A stretch of 64,000 bases of DNA from Blautia parvula (GTDB lineage: Bacteria; Bacillota; Clostridia; Lachnospirales; Lachnospiraceae), in NCBI RefSeq assembly GCF_020215665.1, contig NZ_CP084061.1:3132001-3196000 (forward strand), read 5' to 3'. Positions 15,507 to 24,727 of the stretch are shown here, piece after piece (the first letter of the stretch is position 1; each line of letters opens with the position of its first letter). The notes under the pieces are model-generated. The model saw only the letters and a program-made list of their open reading frames with translations, did not search any database and was not told the origin of the DNA. A program made the translations under genes and the position numbers.

Positions 15507-16472
15507 TTATTTTTCATAGCGGTAACATAAAACCGTATGCCCGTCTTCCATGGGATACATAGACGGACTTTTCTGCCTGCATTTCTCTGTGGCATATCTG
15601 CACCGGGAAGCAAATTTACAGGCAGTGGCAGCAAACTCCTTCGTTTCCAGGTCAGGCAGCACCATATCCTGATCCCATTTTCTTCCCACAACAGGAATAG
15701 ACTCCTGCAGAAGCTCTGTGTAGGGATGGCCCGGATTCTCTAAAATAGATTTTGCTTTTCCGAATTCAATAAGATTCCCCCTGTACATGGTGGCTATATA
15801 GTCACTCACATAGTAAGCTGTGGAAAGGTCGTGTGTAATGTAAATAAAATTTACATGGTAGTCATTTTTCAGCTTCTTAAAAAGGTTTACAATGTTCATT
15901 CTCAGGGAGGCATCGATCATAGCCACCGGCTCATCCGCCACGATCAGCTTTGGCCTCGTGATCAATGCCCTGGCAATGGAAATACGCTGCAGCTCTCCCC
16001 CTGAAAACTGATTTGGGAATTTCCCCTGGACATGTTCCATATTAAGCCCCACCTCTGCAAGGGTTTCCCGGATTTTTTTGGCAGCCTCTTCTTTTGACCT
16101 GATTCCTCCCAGATTACAGGCTGTCTCGTACAAATAGCTGTCCACGGTTCTCCTGGCGCTGAAAGCGGTAAACGGATTCTGGAAAATAGGCTGCACCATC
16201 CTTCTGAATTCCTTTTTTCTCTTGTCGTACACAGAAAGATTTTCACCTCCCAGGGAAATATTCCCGCTCCCTGCCTCCAAAAGCTTTAAAACCATTTTTG
16301 CCAGAGTACTTTTCCCGCTTCCCGATTCCCCCACAATAGCCATGATCCAGGGTTTGTCTGAATGGATATCCAGGTTCACATGGTCCACAGCAACAATGTT
16401 GGTGCCGAAAATCATTCCGCCTATTTTAAAAGATTTCGTCAGATCCTGAATGGATAAATTATAGTTTTCCAT
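15507..16472 (-). CDS. Dpp/Opp-type ABC importer ATPase (DppF-like)
   Basis: 321 residues from ATG at 16470-16472, preceded by AGGAGG; the open frame upstream lies inside the previous gene. It has Walker A GESGSGKST, the Q-loop region PIFQNPFTAF, signature FSGGELQRI, Walker B LIVADEPVAMID and the Opp C-terminal Cys-containing region (CKFASRCRYATEKCRQKSP). It powers import together with the DppD-like subunit. The start follows the DppD-like stop within 3 bases. These transporters carry oligopeptides or, in many anaerobes, oligosaccharides. The neighbouring GH172 enzyme favours sugar. Confidence 0.93.
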   Translation of the reverse strand: MENYNLSIQDLTKSFKIGGMIFGTNIVAVDHVNLDIHSDKPWIMAIVGESGSGKSTLAKMVLKLLEAGSGNISLGGENLSVYDKRKKEFRRMVQPIFQNPFTAFSARRTVDSYLYETACNLGGIRSKEEAAKKIRETLAEVGLNMEHVQGKFPNQFSGGELQRISIARALITRPKLIVADEPVAMIDASLRMNIVNLFKKLKNDYHVNFIYITHDLSTAYYVSDYIATMYRGNLIEFGKAKSILENPGHPYTELLQESIPVVGRKWDQDMVLPDLETKEFAATACKFASRCRYATEKCRQKSPSMYPMEDGHTVLCYRYEK

Positions 16473-16474
16473 GG

Positions 16475-17440
16475 CTACCTCCTTTTGTCTGCCAGCAGAT
16501 GACAGCTTGCCTGATGCCGTTCCCCTACCGATACGGATGCAGGCTGTTCTCTGCGGCACCTGTCCGCCGCATAGGGACAGCGGGGGGCGAACCTGCATCC
16601 CTTTGGCGGATTTCTGAGACTCGGAGGCAGACCCGGTATCCCTTCCTTCTGTGTGTCATCCCCCAGCCTTGGCAGGGCTTTGATCAGCATCTGTGTATAG
16701 GGATGCTTTGGATTTCCGAATATTTCCTCTGTGGGTCCGTCCTCGATCATCTGCCCTGCATACATGATTCCCAGTCTGTCCGTGATCTGATAATGGACAC
16801 CCATGTCGTGAGACACTATGACCATGGAATTCTGCAGTTTCTTCTGAACCCTTGACAACATGGTCAGAATTCCCCGCTGTACCACCACATCCAGAGCAGT
16901 AGTGGGTTCATCTGCAAGCACCAGATCCGGCCCCAGAAAGGTGGCAAGGGCAATGATGACCCTCTGCCGCATGCCGCCGCTCAGCTGATGGGGATAGGCA
17001 TCCAGGACTTCGGGCGGCAGCTCCAGTTCTTTCAGATACGCTGTGATGCTCTTTTCCTGTTCTGCTTTTTTCTGTCTCTTCTCTTTCGGAATCACATCAA
17101 AGAACTGCTCCCTGACCTTTTTTACCGGGTTCATAACGTGCATGGCCCCCTGCGGCACATAGGAGATTTCCTTCCACCACTCATCTCTGATCTCTCCTGT
17201 TGTCAGCACTCTCTTTTCTTTTGAGGATTCTGTGACCAGAGATACCTTTCCCCCGCAGATCTCCAGCGGAAAACCCACCAGGTCATACATGGTTTTCAGA
17301 AGTGTGGATTTGCCGCAGCCTGACTCCCCTGCAATACCCATGATCTCATTTTTCCGAACCTCAAAACTTACATTATCCACAGAATTCACGTATCCGCTGA
17401 CTGTCTCATAGCGGGCACTCACCTGTTCCATTTTAAGCAT
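16475..17440 (-). CDS. Dpp/Opp-type ABC importer ATPase (DppD-like)
   Basis: 321 residues. Walker A GESGCGKST, signature LSGGMRQRV, Walker B LVLADEPTTALD, H-loop VSHDMG, and the C-terminal Opp extension (CRFAPRCPYAADRCRREQP). It overlaps the DppC-like gene by 8 bases and is closely followed by the DppF-like gene. It is the first of the two paired ATPases of the importer. Confidence 0.94.
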   Translation of the reverse strand: MLKMEQVSARYETVSGYVNSVDNVSFEVRKNEIMGIAGESGCGKSTLLKTMYDLVGFPLEICGGKVSLVTESSKEKRVLTTGEIRDEWWKEISYVPQGAMHVMNPVKKVREQFFDVIPKEKRQKKAEQEKSITAYLKELELPPEVLDAYPHQLSGGMRQRVIIALATFLGPDLVLADEPTTALDVVVQRGILTMLSRVQKKLQNSMVIVSHDMGVHYQITDRLGIMYAGQMIEDGPTEEIFGNPKHPYTQMLIKALPRLGDDTQKEGIPGLPPSLRNPPKGCRFAPRCPYAADRCRREQPASVSVGERHQASCHLLADKRR

Positions 17441-18287
17441 TGGTCCCCCTCCTTTTCGCCCACATCTGCTGTGCTCCTGTCATGGTGAGGAACAGACCGA
17501 TGAAGATAAGTGCCGTGGATACCACCGGCGCTCCGATCCATACCCAGCGGCCTGCCAGCATGGCCTGGTGTTCATTGGCCCAGTAGATCATGGTCCCCAG
17601 TGTGGCCGTGGTATTGCTGGACATTCCGATTACGGCAAGACTGGATTCCGCAGCGATGGCCACCAGGATTGTATTGATAAAGTTTGCCAGAGACCAGTTC
17701 ATGACAAACGGAAAAATCTCTTTTAATATAATCTTTCCGGTGCTCTCCCCGGAAAACAGGGCCGTGTTGATAAAATCACGTTCCTTCAGAGTCAGCGCCA
17801 TGGAACGCACCTGTCTGGCCGGCCAGGGCCAGTTGAAGATCACCAGGACCACTGCCACGTAAAAAAGCGGCGCGGTCCCCTTCATCATACTGGATATGAG
17901 GATCAGTATGGGAAGCGATGGGATCACAATAAAGGAATCTGTCAGAAGGGTAATGATGCGGTCTGCCCATCCGCCCTTGAAACCTGCCAGCAATCCCATG
18001 AAAACACCGATAGCCGTAGCAAAGAATGCAACACCGATGCCTACCAGAAATGAGTTTCTGACAGAATAGGCCAGCAGCCAGAAGACATCCTGGCCAAGGC
18101 CTGTGGTTCCCAGCCAGTGCTCTGCTGTGGGATCCATATTTCTGGAATAAGACTGCCACTCCACAGGACTGACTTTACAGAAAACCGGCATGATAAATCC
18201 GATGACGAGGAAGACACAGAGCAGCACTGCTCCCATCTTCAGCCGGAAATTCCAGTATTTATTTGTTTTGTTCTTTTTTCCTGCCAT
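17433..18287 (-). CDS. Dpp/Opp-type ABC importer permease (DppC-like)
   Basis: 284 residues. An N-terminal helix precedes the OppC_N-like segment with HWLGTTGLGQDVFWLLAYSVRNSFLVG, and the binding-protein-dependent transport fold follows with about five more helices. It pairs with the DppB-like permease 11 bp upstream and overlaps the DppD-like ATPase gene downstream. Confidence 0.92.
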   Translation of the reverse strand: MAGKKNKTNKYWNFRLKMGAVLLCVFLVIGFIMPVFCKVSPVEWQSYSRNMDPTAEHWLGTTGLGQDVFWLLAYSVRNSFLVGIGVAFFATAIGVFMGLLAGFKGGWADRIITLLTDSFIVIPSLPILILISSMMKGTAPLFYVAVVLVIFNWPWPARQVRSMALTLKERDFINTALFSGESTGKIILKEIFPFVMNWSLANFINTILVAIAAESSLAVIGMSSNTTATLGTMIYWANEHQAMLAGRWVWIGAPVVSTALIFIGLFLTMTGAQQMWAKRRGTNA

Positions 18288-18298
18288 TTTCTCTCCCC

Positions 18299-19297
18299 CT
18301 AACTATAGCGGATTCGCGGGTCCAGGAATGGATACAGCAGGTCTATGACAAAGGTTGTCAGGGCAACACTGATGACTGAAATGGTGATCGTACCCATGAT
18401 CAGATTGTAGTCACTCTGCAGGATTCCCTGATAGATCAAACTGCCCAGCCCCGGAAATCCAAACAGAATCTCTGTCACAAGCGCGCCGTTGAAGATACCG
18501 CCAATCTGCAGCGCCAGATTGGTGACCTGGGGCAGCATGACATTCGGCATCACATAACGCCTCATGATACGTCCCTCGTGCAGACCTTTCAGCCTTGCAA
18601 ATTTAACATATTCCTCTTCATTGGCATTGCTTACCATGGTCTTCATGCTGATGACCCACCATCCGAAACCTACCAGTATCAGAGACAGTGCCGGCAGAAA
18701 GCAGTTCCAAAGTATACTTTTGATATGTACCCAGTTAAATCCTTCCCCCTGCACAACAAAAGACAGCGGAAATACGGGAAGCAGATAACAGAAGAACATG
18801 ATCAGCAGCAGTGCGAAAATGTAATATGGAATAGGATACATGAGGATCGCGATCCCTTCCAAAAACTTTGACAGGGGCTTGTCCTTACGGAAACCTGCCA
18901 GAAGTCCGATCAGGTTTCCGATCAGCCAGGATAGGACCGTGGTGGTCAGCATCAGCCCCAGTGTCCACGGCAGCGCCCTGGCGATCATCTGCATAACCGG
19001 TGTAGGATATGCGGACAGGGACGGGCCAAAGTCATGAGAAATAACCACACGTTTAAAAAAATCCAGATATTGGTGCATGACAGAACCGTCCAGGCCGAAG
19101 AGGGAATTCATGGATTCCCTCATCTGCTCGACTGCCTCCGGGCTCATGGAACCGGCATTGGACGTCATCTGTCCAATCATTGCTTCCACCGGGTCATTCG
19201 GCATGAGCCTCGGAACAAAGAAGACGGTTGTCACACCAATAAAAATCACGAGTAGAAATGTCGCGATCCTGGAGAGAAGAAATTTACCAAATTTCAT
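18299..19297 (-). CDS. Dpp/Opp-type ABC importer permease (DppB-like)
   Basis: 332 residues. It begins MKFGKFLLSRIATFLLVIFIGVTTVFFVPRLMPNDPVEA, typical for DppB, and has the EAA-type loop (YVKFARLKGLHEGRIMRRYVMPNVMLP) and about six helices. It follows the binding-protein gene by 33 bp on the same strand. Confidence 0.93.
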   Translation of the reverse strand: MKFGKFLLSRIATFLLVIFIGVTTVFFVPRLMPNDPVEAMIGQMTSNAGSMSPEAVEQMRESMNSLFGLDGSVMHQYLDFFKRVVISHDFGPSLSAYPTPVMQMIARALPWTLGLMLTTTVLSWLIGNLIGLLAGFRKDKPLSKFLEGIAILMYPIPYYIFALLLIMFFCYLLPVFPLSFVVQGEGFNWVHIKSILWNCFLPALSLILVGFGWWVISMKTMVSNANEEEYVKFARLKGLHEGRIMRRYVMPNVMLPQVTNLALQIGGIFNGALVTEILFGFPGLGSLIYQGILQSDYNLIMGTITISVISVALTTFVIDLLYPFLDPRIRYS

Positions 19298-19330
19298 TCG
19301 TTGCCTCCTTATGATTGGTGTTGTGACAAA

Positions 19331-21265
19331 TTATTTTGCAGCTTCGATTTTCGTAGTATAGAATCTGAATTGTGACCACCACCACCAGGGTCCCTCAAAG
19401 GGATTCTCTGAATCCTGGAAACCGGTCCAGTATGTCTCCACAACGGGAACAAATTTTGCTGTTCCGAACATGGGGATCGCAGGCATTTCGTCCACGAAGA
19501 TCTTCAGCATCTCTTCCACCGTTTTGTTTACCTCCGGGTCATCCGGCTCCAGTGTCTGCAGTTTATCAATGGCAGCGCTCAGCTCTTCGTTGGCGTAACG
19601 CTCTTTGTTGCCTGCTGCGTTTTCCCCGTTGGGAAGAATATATTTTTCGTGCCAGGTCTGGATATTTTCTGTCAGGTCAGGAATCAGTCCGCAGAACGGC
19701 CAGTATGCGCCTGTATCGTAATTTCCTGTGGCATAGGATGTCCAGAATGTGGAGGAATCCTGCTGTTTTACCTCGGCCTTCACTCCGAATTTACTCCAGG
19801 CATCCGCAACGGCAAATGCAAGCCGCATGGATTCGATCTCAAAATCCGCCGGTGCCAGAATAATGATCTCCCAGGGTTCTCCCTCCGGTGTCATCCACTG
19901 ACCGTCCTTTTGTGTAAAGCCGTTTTTCTGGAGCAGTTCTGCTGCCTTGTCTGTATCATATTTCCACCAGCCGATACCGAAGATATCCGTGATCTCCTCA
20001 TCTGTGGTCGGAAGATTTTCCACGCCTTCCGTCTTAAGAAGTTCTACCATCTCTTTTGCTGTGTTCTCATTGAAGGGTTTGTATCCGTCCTCAAAGGCAT
20101 ACGTTTTCAGCCATTCCGCCATTGGTTTCTGATATACATCTGTGAGTGCTGTTGTGGGCGGCACAGCCAGAGGGGAAAATTTCAGTTTTCCGCCGAAGGT
20201 CGCCATGCTCACCTGCTTGATATCCATACTCAGTGTCAGCGCCCAGCGCACATCCCTGTTGCTGTAATATTCGTTGGAGCAGTTGAAAGAAATACCGCGC
20301 TCGCAGGGGTCATCCGGGATTGCATACGGAAATTCCTCGGTCCAGCATTTTGCATTGGGATTTTTCTCTTTCAGGATATCCCAGCTCTCCGGGGAAATAT
20401 CCTGCAGAATGTCAATCTCATTGTTCACGGCTGCCATGACACGTTTCTCTTCACTCCCGAAATATTTGAACAGTACATACTGTGGTTTCGGCTCGCCGTC
20501 AATGACGCCTACGTCTGATTTATCCCAGTCCTCTCTCTTTTCATACAGGAACCAGTTTCCCTGAGCATCACGTTTTGACAAAGTATACGGCCCGAGGGAC
20601 AGAGGGTCTGTGTATTTAAAAGTGGCCGGGTCCTCTTTTTCCCAGATGTGTTTCGGAAGCACTTTAAAGTTGTTGCCAAACACAATAACGCCAAGTTTCT
20701 GCTGGGGCTTCACATTTGGCTCCACAAGCTCCATCTCCACTGTGTATTTGTCCACAGCCTTCATGCTCTTTACAAAGGACTTGTACCAGCTTCCCCAACT
20801 GAATTCCTCTGTGCTGCTGAGTATATCGGATGTAAACTCCACATCCTCTGCAGTGAACTCCACGCCGTCCGACCAGGTGATGCCCTCCCGCAGGTGGAAC
20901 CGGTATTTTGTGTTGGTGTCATCCATGGCTTCCGGAAAATCCGCTGCCAGGTCACAGGTCTGTTCTCCATTCATGGTGTCAGCCTCCCACAGGCACGGAT
21001 ACAGGAGCTGGTGAAGGCCGCAGTCCATGGCCACACAGCCTGTCATATAGGGGTTGAAGTTATCCGGGTCTGTCTGTGTACCGCTCAGCATGTCTACGAT
21101 CAGTGTATCCTTTCTGGGTGTTCCCACATCTGTCATCTTATCCCCCGACGCTGCAGTCTGTTCTGATGTTCCCTCTTTGGATTCACCTGCACCGCCTCCG
21201 CAGCCGGATAACAACAGGGCTGCTGCTGTGGCAGCCGCTAAAATTTGTTTCCCTTTTCTACGCAT
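19331..21265 (-). CDS. Extracellular solute-binding lipoprotein, family 5
   Basis: 644 residues from ATG at 21263-21265, preceded by AAAGGAGGAAAAAAG; an upstream in-frame ATG lacks a ribosome site. A lipoprotein signal (AAALLLSGCGGG) is followed by a short linker and a large family 5 binding domain (FNPYMTGCVAMD, YRFHLREGITWSDGVEFTAEDV, SLGPYTLSKRDAQGNW, CERGISFNCSNEYYSNRDVRWALTL). It is about 100 residues longer than DppA. Tryptophans are frequent (for example WWWWSQF near the end), which is common in oligosaccharide-binding members. It is the first gene of the importer operon, with the YesN regulator upstream. Sugar binding is inferred from the context. Confidence 0.9.
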   Translation of the reverse strand: MRRKGKQILAAATAAALLLSGCGGGAGESKEGTSEQTAASGDKMTDVGTPRKDTLIVDMLSGTQTDPDNFNPYMTGCVAMDCGLHQLLYPCLWEADTMNGEQTCDLAADFPEAMDDTNTKYRFHLREGITWSDGVEFTAEDVEFTSDILSSTEEFSWGSWYKSFVKSMKAVDKYTVEMELVEPNVKPQQKLGVIVFGNNFKVLPKHIWEKEDPATFKYTDPLSLGPYTLSKRDAQGNWFLYEKREDWDKSDVGVIDGEPKPQYVLFKYFGSEEKRVMAAVNNEIDILQDISPESWDILKEKNPNAKCWTEEFPYAIPDDPCERGISFNCSNEYYSNRDVRWALTLSMDIKQVSMATFGGKLKFSPLAVPPTTALTDVYQKPMAEWLKTYAFEDGYKPFNENTAKEMVELLKTEGVENLPTTDEEITDIFGIGWWKYDTDKAAELLQKNGFTQKDGQWMTPEGEPWEIIILAPADFEIESMRLAFAVADAWSKFGVKAEVKQQDSSTFWTSYATGNYDTGAYWPFCGLIPDLTENIQTWHEKYILPNGENAAGNKERYANEELSAAIDKLQTLEPDDPEVNKTVEEMLKIFVDEMPAIPMFGTAKFVPVVETYWTGFQDSENPFEGPWWWWSQFRFYTTKIEAAK

Positions 21266-21302
21266 CTTTTTTCCTCCTTTGTTTCTTGTTTTGATGGTTT
21301 CA

Positions 21303-21308
21303 AGTATA
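21303..21308 (-). promoter_or_regulatory. Candidate -10 element of the importer operon
   Basis: TATACT on the minus strand, 38 bp before the binding-protein start. No good -35 stands at 16-18 bp, as expected for a promoter that needs an AraC-type activator such as the YesN protein encoded upstream. Confidence 0.35.
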
Positions 21309-21381
21309 TCTTTTTCTGTAAAAAAAACTGTTGATTTCATTAGATTTCTTGTAAATATATTTTATGTTTCACAGAAAAAAA

Positions 21382-21411
21382 CAGGAATCATCAGTATTTT
21401 GACGATTCCTG
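21382..21411 (-). terminator. Terminator of the YesN regulator gene
   Basis: On the minus strand CAGGAATC pairs with GATTCCTG and is followed by a run of seven T residues. It separates the regulator gene from the importer operon. Confidence 0.8.
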
Positions 21412-21428
21412 CCTCTCATACATCATGT

Positions 21429-22937
21429 TTATTTATTCATTATTTTCATTCGATACTCTTTGGGAGACATTTTCTTAAACTTCTTGAACACACTTCCGAA
21501 ATAGGCGGAATCCTTAAATCCCACCAGTTCCGCTATCTCTCCTATCTTTAAATCTCTCTCCTCCATCAGGCTGACCGCTGCCTTTATCCTAATCTGGTTC
21601 AGATATTCCCCCATGGAAATTCCCATATATTTTTTAAATTGAGAGCTGAAATACCAGGGGTTCAGTGAAACATACTCCGCAACCTTCTGCAGAGACAACT
21701 CCTGCATATAATTCGCTTCTATATATGCAGATGCCAGCCGGATATAAGAGGGCACCTTGGCCTTTTCCTGAAAAAAGCTGAGGATCTGCTGCAGATATGC
21801 TTCCAGATTGGCCCATGCCTGCATTAAAGTTCGGCTGTTTCTCAGGTCTGAAAGAATCTTCTCCTGTTCAGAAAGACTCTCCGGAATTTTACCCGCCTCC
21901 TCAGTCTTTATCCGCTCCTCCAGCAAGTAACAGAAATGGATCATACCCTTTTTTAACTGCACCGGTTCAAAACCATCTGTTCTGCCAATCAGCCGCCGTC
22001 TGCCTTCGCGCAGTGTCAGCTGGAGCTGATCTTCTCTGCCCCGCATGAGAATCATCTCAATTTTTGAAAACGGAAGAAACTCCTCCATTTTGATTTCCTC
22101 TGCCTGACTGGTTTTCTTCTGCCATATTTCCTCATCCCAGGCGTACAGCCTGCCGTTAAAATCCATATAAAATTCCCGCTCCAAAAGTGTATGTACCGTC
22201 TCCTGCAGTTCCCGCTGTCCCCACTTAAAATTTTTCTTCAGATGAACAACAAGATTCCCGTCATTCACACAGATATCCGGAAAGCCTTCCCCCTCCGTTC
22301 CTGATATAGGCGTTACGATCCACAGTCTGTGTTCTTCCACGGTCCCTACAGCGTTTCTCTTTCTCAGCTCTTCCCTTGACCGGTACATAACTGCCTCCCA
22401 CTCCTCACGGCCTCTGTCCCTGTCTGACCACATAGTGCACACACACGCTTTCCCCTCCGGAAATATACAGAAATCCTTATCCTGCCAGTCTTCATTCCCT
22501 TTCAGCAGTTTTAAAAAACGACGCTCCCTCTGTTTTTCCTCCGTCTCCTGAGCCCGTTCTTTTTTCTGCCTCTCCACTTTCTCGAATATTCCCAGGATTT
22601 CCTTGCGTCTGCAGGGTTTCAGAAGATAATCCACCGCTCCGTTTTTCATGGCCTGACGGATATATTCATAGTCCGTATAGGCACTCATGGCAATCATGAC
22701 GATCTCAGGACGTATGTCCCGGATCTTCTCTATCAGAGTGACCCCTGATATGTGGGGCATTTTAATATCTGTCACCACCACGTCCACCTGACCCGGATTT
22801 TCCTCAATAAAACGGATGGCAGGCTCCGGATCTGTAAAGCTTCCCGTTATCTCGTGATCCGGAAACTCCTCCGCCAGCAAGTGGCTCATCCCCTGCAGCA
22901 CTACTTGTTCATCATCAATCAATACAATCTTCAGCAT
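21429..22937 (-). CDS. YesN-type response regulator with AraC DNA-binding domain
   Basis: 502 residues from ATG at 22935-22937; a longer upstream frame has no receiver-like sequence. The receiver domain (LKIVLIDDEQVVLQGM, VVTDIKMPHISGVTLIEKI, MIAMSAYTDYEYIRQAM, DYLLKPCRR) has Asp in VVTDIKM as the phosphorylation site. A long variable middle follows, then two AraC helix-turn-helix motifs at the end (LSLQKVAEYVSLNPWYFSSQFKKYMG and IGEIAELVGFKDSAYFGSVFKKFKKMSPKEYR). It is transcribed alone (promoter 23071-23099, terminator 21382-21411). It probably activates the importer operon just downstream, with the YesM kinase at 11785-13479 as partner. Confidence 0.9.
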   Translation of the reverse strand: MLKIVLIDDEQVVLQGMSHLLAEEFPDHEITGSFTDPEPAIRFIEENPGQVDVVVTDIKMPHISGVTLIEKIRDIRPEIVMIAMSAYTDYEYIRQAMKNGAVDYLLKPCRRKEILGIFEKVERQKKERAQETEEKQRERRFLKLLKGNEDWQDKDFCIFPEGKACVCTMWSDRDRGREEWEAVMYRSREELRKRNAVGTVEEHRLWIVTPISGTEGEGFPDICVNDGNLVVHLKKNFKWGQRELQETVHTLLEREFYMDFNGRLYAWDEEIWQKKTSQAEEIKMEEFLPFSKIEMILMRGREDQLQLTLREGRRRLIGRTDGFEPVQLKKGMIHFCYLLEERIKTEEAGKIPESLSEQEKILSDLRNSRTLMQAWANLEAYLQQILSFFQEKAKVPSYIRLASAYIEANYMQELSLQKVAEYVSLNPWYFSSQFKKYMGISMGEYLNQIRIKAAVSLMEERDLKIGEIAELVGFKDSAYFGSVFKKFKKMSPKEYRMKIMNK

Positions 22938-23070
22938 AGTTTTCCACCCGCAATTCTGATCAATTTTCTGTTGACAGCTCTTTTTAACACAGTTCCTTTT
23001 CTGTATCTGTCCCCCATATGCCGCAGCTAAAAATCCTCTGCAAACTGCAGATATACAGAATATGTAGATT

Positions 23071-23099
23071 ATTATAATATATTGTCGAATTATAGACAA
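23071..23099 (-). promoter_or_regulatory. Promoter of the YesN regulator gene
   Basis: On the minus strand TTGTCT (23094-23099), a 17-bp spacer and a perfect TATAAT (23071-23076). It lies between the symporter terminator and the regulator start. Confidence 0.65.
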
Positions 23100-23145
23100 T
23101 GGGTAATCACTTTATTTCCTCTATTTCACATCAGGCAGACGCAAA

Positions 23146-23173
23146 AGAACCTGCGGCAGTCAGCGCAGGTTCT
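23146..23173 (-). terminator. Terminator of the symporter gene
   Basis: On the minus strand a perfect 10-bp stem (AGAACCTGCG with CGCAGGTTCT) is followed by TTTT. It lies 23 bp after the symporter stop codon. Confidence 0.85.
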
Positions 23174-23195
23174 CTCTATACCTCTTACAGCAGGT

Positions 23196-24587
23196 TTATT
23201 TTTTCTTTACTTCTTTCTGGAAATCAAAACATTCTTCCGCCACCACATTACTGAGCACCAGAAGACAGATCAGGTTTGGTATCGCCATAAGACCGTTCAT
23301 TGTATCTGAAAAATCCCATACGATCTGCAGCGTTCTTGTAGCGCCCACAAATGTGATAAAGGAAAACAGCACCCTGTATATCCTATTCATCTTTGTAGAG
23401 CGGACTAAGAATTCCAGGGATTTCTCCCCGTAGTATTCCCATCCCAGGATCGTGGAAAAGGCAAAAAGCATGATGCCAATGGATACCAGATAGCTTCCCA
23501 TGGGCCCCAGCGCGCTCTCAAAGGCTTTTATGGTCAGGTTCACACCCGTGATCAGTTCACCGGAGGCATCCTTCATACCGAGGACACCGGAGGACGCAAT
23601 GACAAGACCTGTAACGGAACAGACTACCAGTGTGTCAAAAAAGGTTCCTGTCATATTGATATATCCCTGTCTGGACGGATAATCCGTCTTGGCTGCAGCC
23701 GCTGCAATGGGAGCGGAGCCGAGACCTGCCTCATTGGAGAAGACGCCTCTGGCAACACCCCAGCGCATAGCCGATAACATTGTGGCAATAATATTGCCGC
23801 CCACACCGCCGGCTACCGCCTTTACGGAAAATGCCATGCCGAATATCTGGGCAAGCCCATCGGGGATATGCTTTGCATTTATAATAATAACACCTATTCC
23901 GCATGCAAAATACAGAACTGCCATAAAAGGAACCACCTTCTCACAGACCTTACCGATGCTTTTAATTCCACCTACCAAGACCACCAGTGCCAGTGTTGTG
24001 ATCACTACGCCTGTCACAATGTTCGGAATCTTGAAGGTGCTGTTCAAAGCGTCCGCAATAGAATTGGCCTGTGTCATGTTGCCGATTCCGAAAGATGCCA
24101 GGACCGCGAAGACAGCAAAAAGCGTTGCCATCACTGCACCCAGTTTTTTGTATTTAAAACCGTTTTTCATGGCATACATAGGGCCGCCAACCATCTCGCC
24201 GTCTGCGTTCATTTCCCTGTATTTTACAGCGAGAACGCTCTCCGCGTATTTGGTGGAAAGCCCGAAGAGAGCAGAGATCCACATCCAGACGATCGCGCCG
24301 GGACCGCCCATGACCATGGCAGTGGCAACACCCACAATATTGCCGGTACCTATGGTTGCCGCAAGAGCGGTCATCAGAGACTGGAACGGTGTGATATCAC
24401 CTTCCCTGCTGCCCATGCCTTCCTTGTCGGGATCTTTAAAAATAGACTTCAGCGCAAATCCCAGATTGCGCCATGGCAGAAAATTCAGCCGAATGGTAAG
24501 AAAAACTCCTGTACCCACCAGCAGTACCAGCATAAAAGGGCCCCATACAAAATCATTCACTGCTTTCAGTATTACTGCAAAATCCAT
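23196..24587 (-). CDS. Sodium:alanine/glycine symporter (AGCS family)
   Basis: 463 residues with about 10-11 membrane helices. It begins with the family pattern VNDFVWGPFMLVLLVGTGVFLTIRLNFLPWRN and has the AGCS signature region TPFQSLMTALAATIGTGNIVGVATA, GGPGAIVWMWISALFG and SNEAGLGSAPIAAAAA. The family imports alanine or glycine with sodium. It is a single gene with its own terminator and has no functional link to the sugar loci on its right. Confidence 0.95.
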   Translation of the reverse strand: MDFAVILKAVNDFVWGPFMLVLLVGTGVFLTIRLNFLPWRNLGFALKSIFKDPDKEGMGSREGDITPFQSLMTALAATIGTGNIVGVATAMVMGGPGAIVWMWISALFGLSTKYAESVLAVKYREMNADGEMVGGPMYAMKNGFKYKKLGAVMATLFAVFAVLASFGIGNMTQANSIADALNSTFKIPNIVTGVVITTLALVVLVGGIKSIGKVCEKVVPFMAVLYFACGIGVIIINAKHIPDGLAQIFGMAFSVKAVAGGVGGNIIATMLSAMRWGVARGVFSNEAGLGSAPIAAAAAKTDYPSRQGYINMTGTFFDTLVVCSVTGLVIASSGVLGMKDASGELITGVNLTIKAFESALGPMGSYLVSIGIMLFAFSTILGWEYYGEKSLEFLVRSTKMNRIYRVLFSFITFVGATRTLQIVWDFSDTMNGLMAIPNLICLLVLSNVVAEECFDFQKEVKKK

Positions 24588-24617
24588 ACGTTACCTCCCT
24601 CACATGCGACAACGCAG

Positions 24618-24649
24618 AAAGGGACAGACTACCGACCGTCTGCCCCTTT
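24618..24649 (-). terminator. Terminator after addA
   Basis: AAAGGG and CAGAC pair with GTCTG and CCCTTT across a single mismatch, with an 8-base loop. On the minus strand it lies about 80 bp after the addA stop, but the tail after the stem is only CTGCG. It may instead be a leader structure of the symporter gene. Confidence 0.45.
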
Positions 24650-24727
24650 GCTCCATCGCGTTATCACATCAACGTTTTATTCTTTCTTCCTATCATAACA
24701 TGGGGGAAGGGGTTTGTAAATCTGAAA

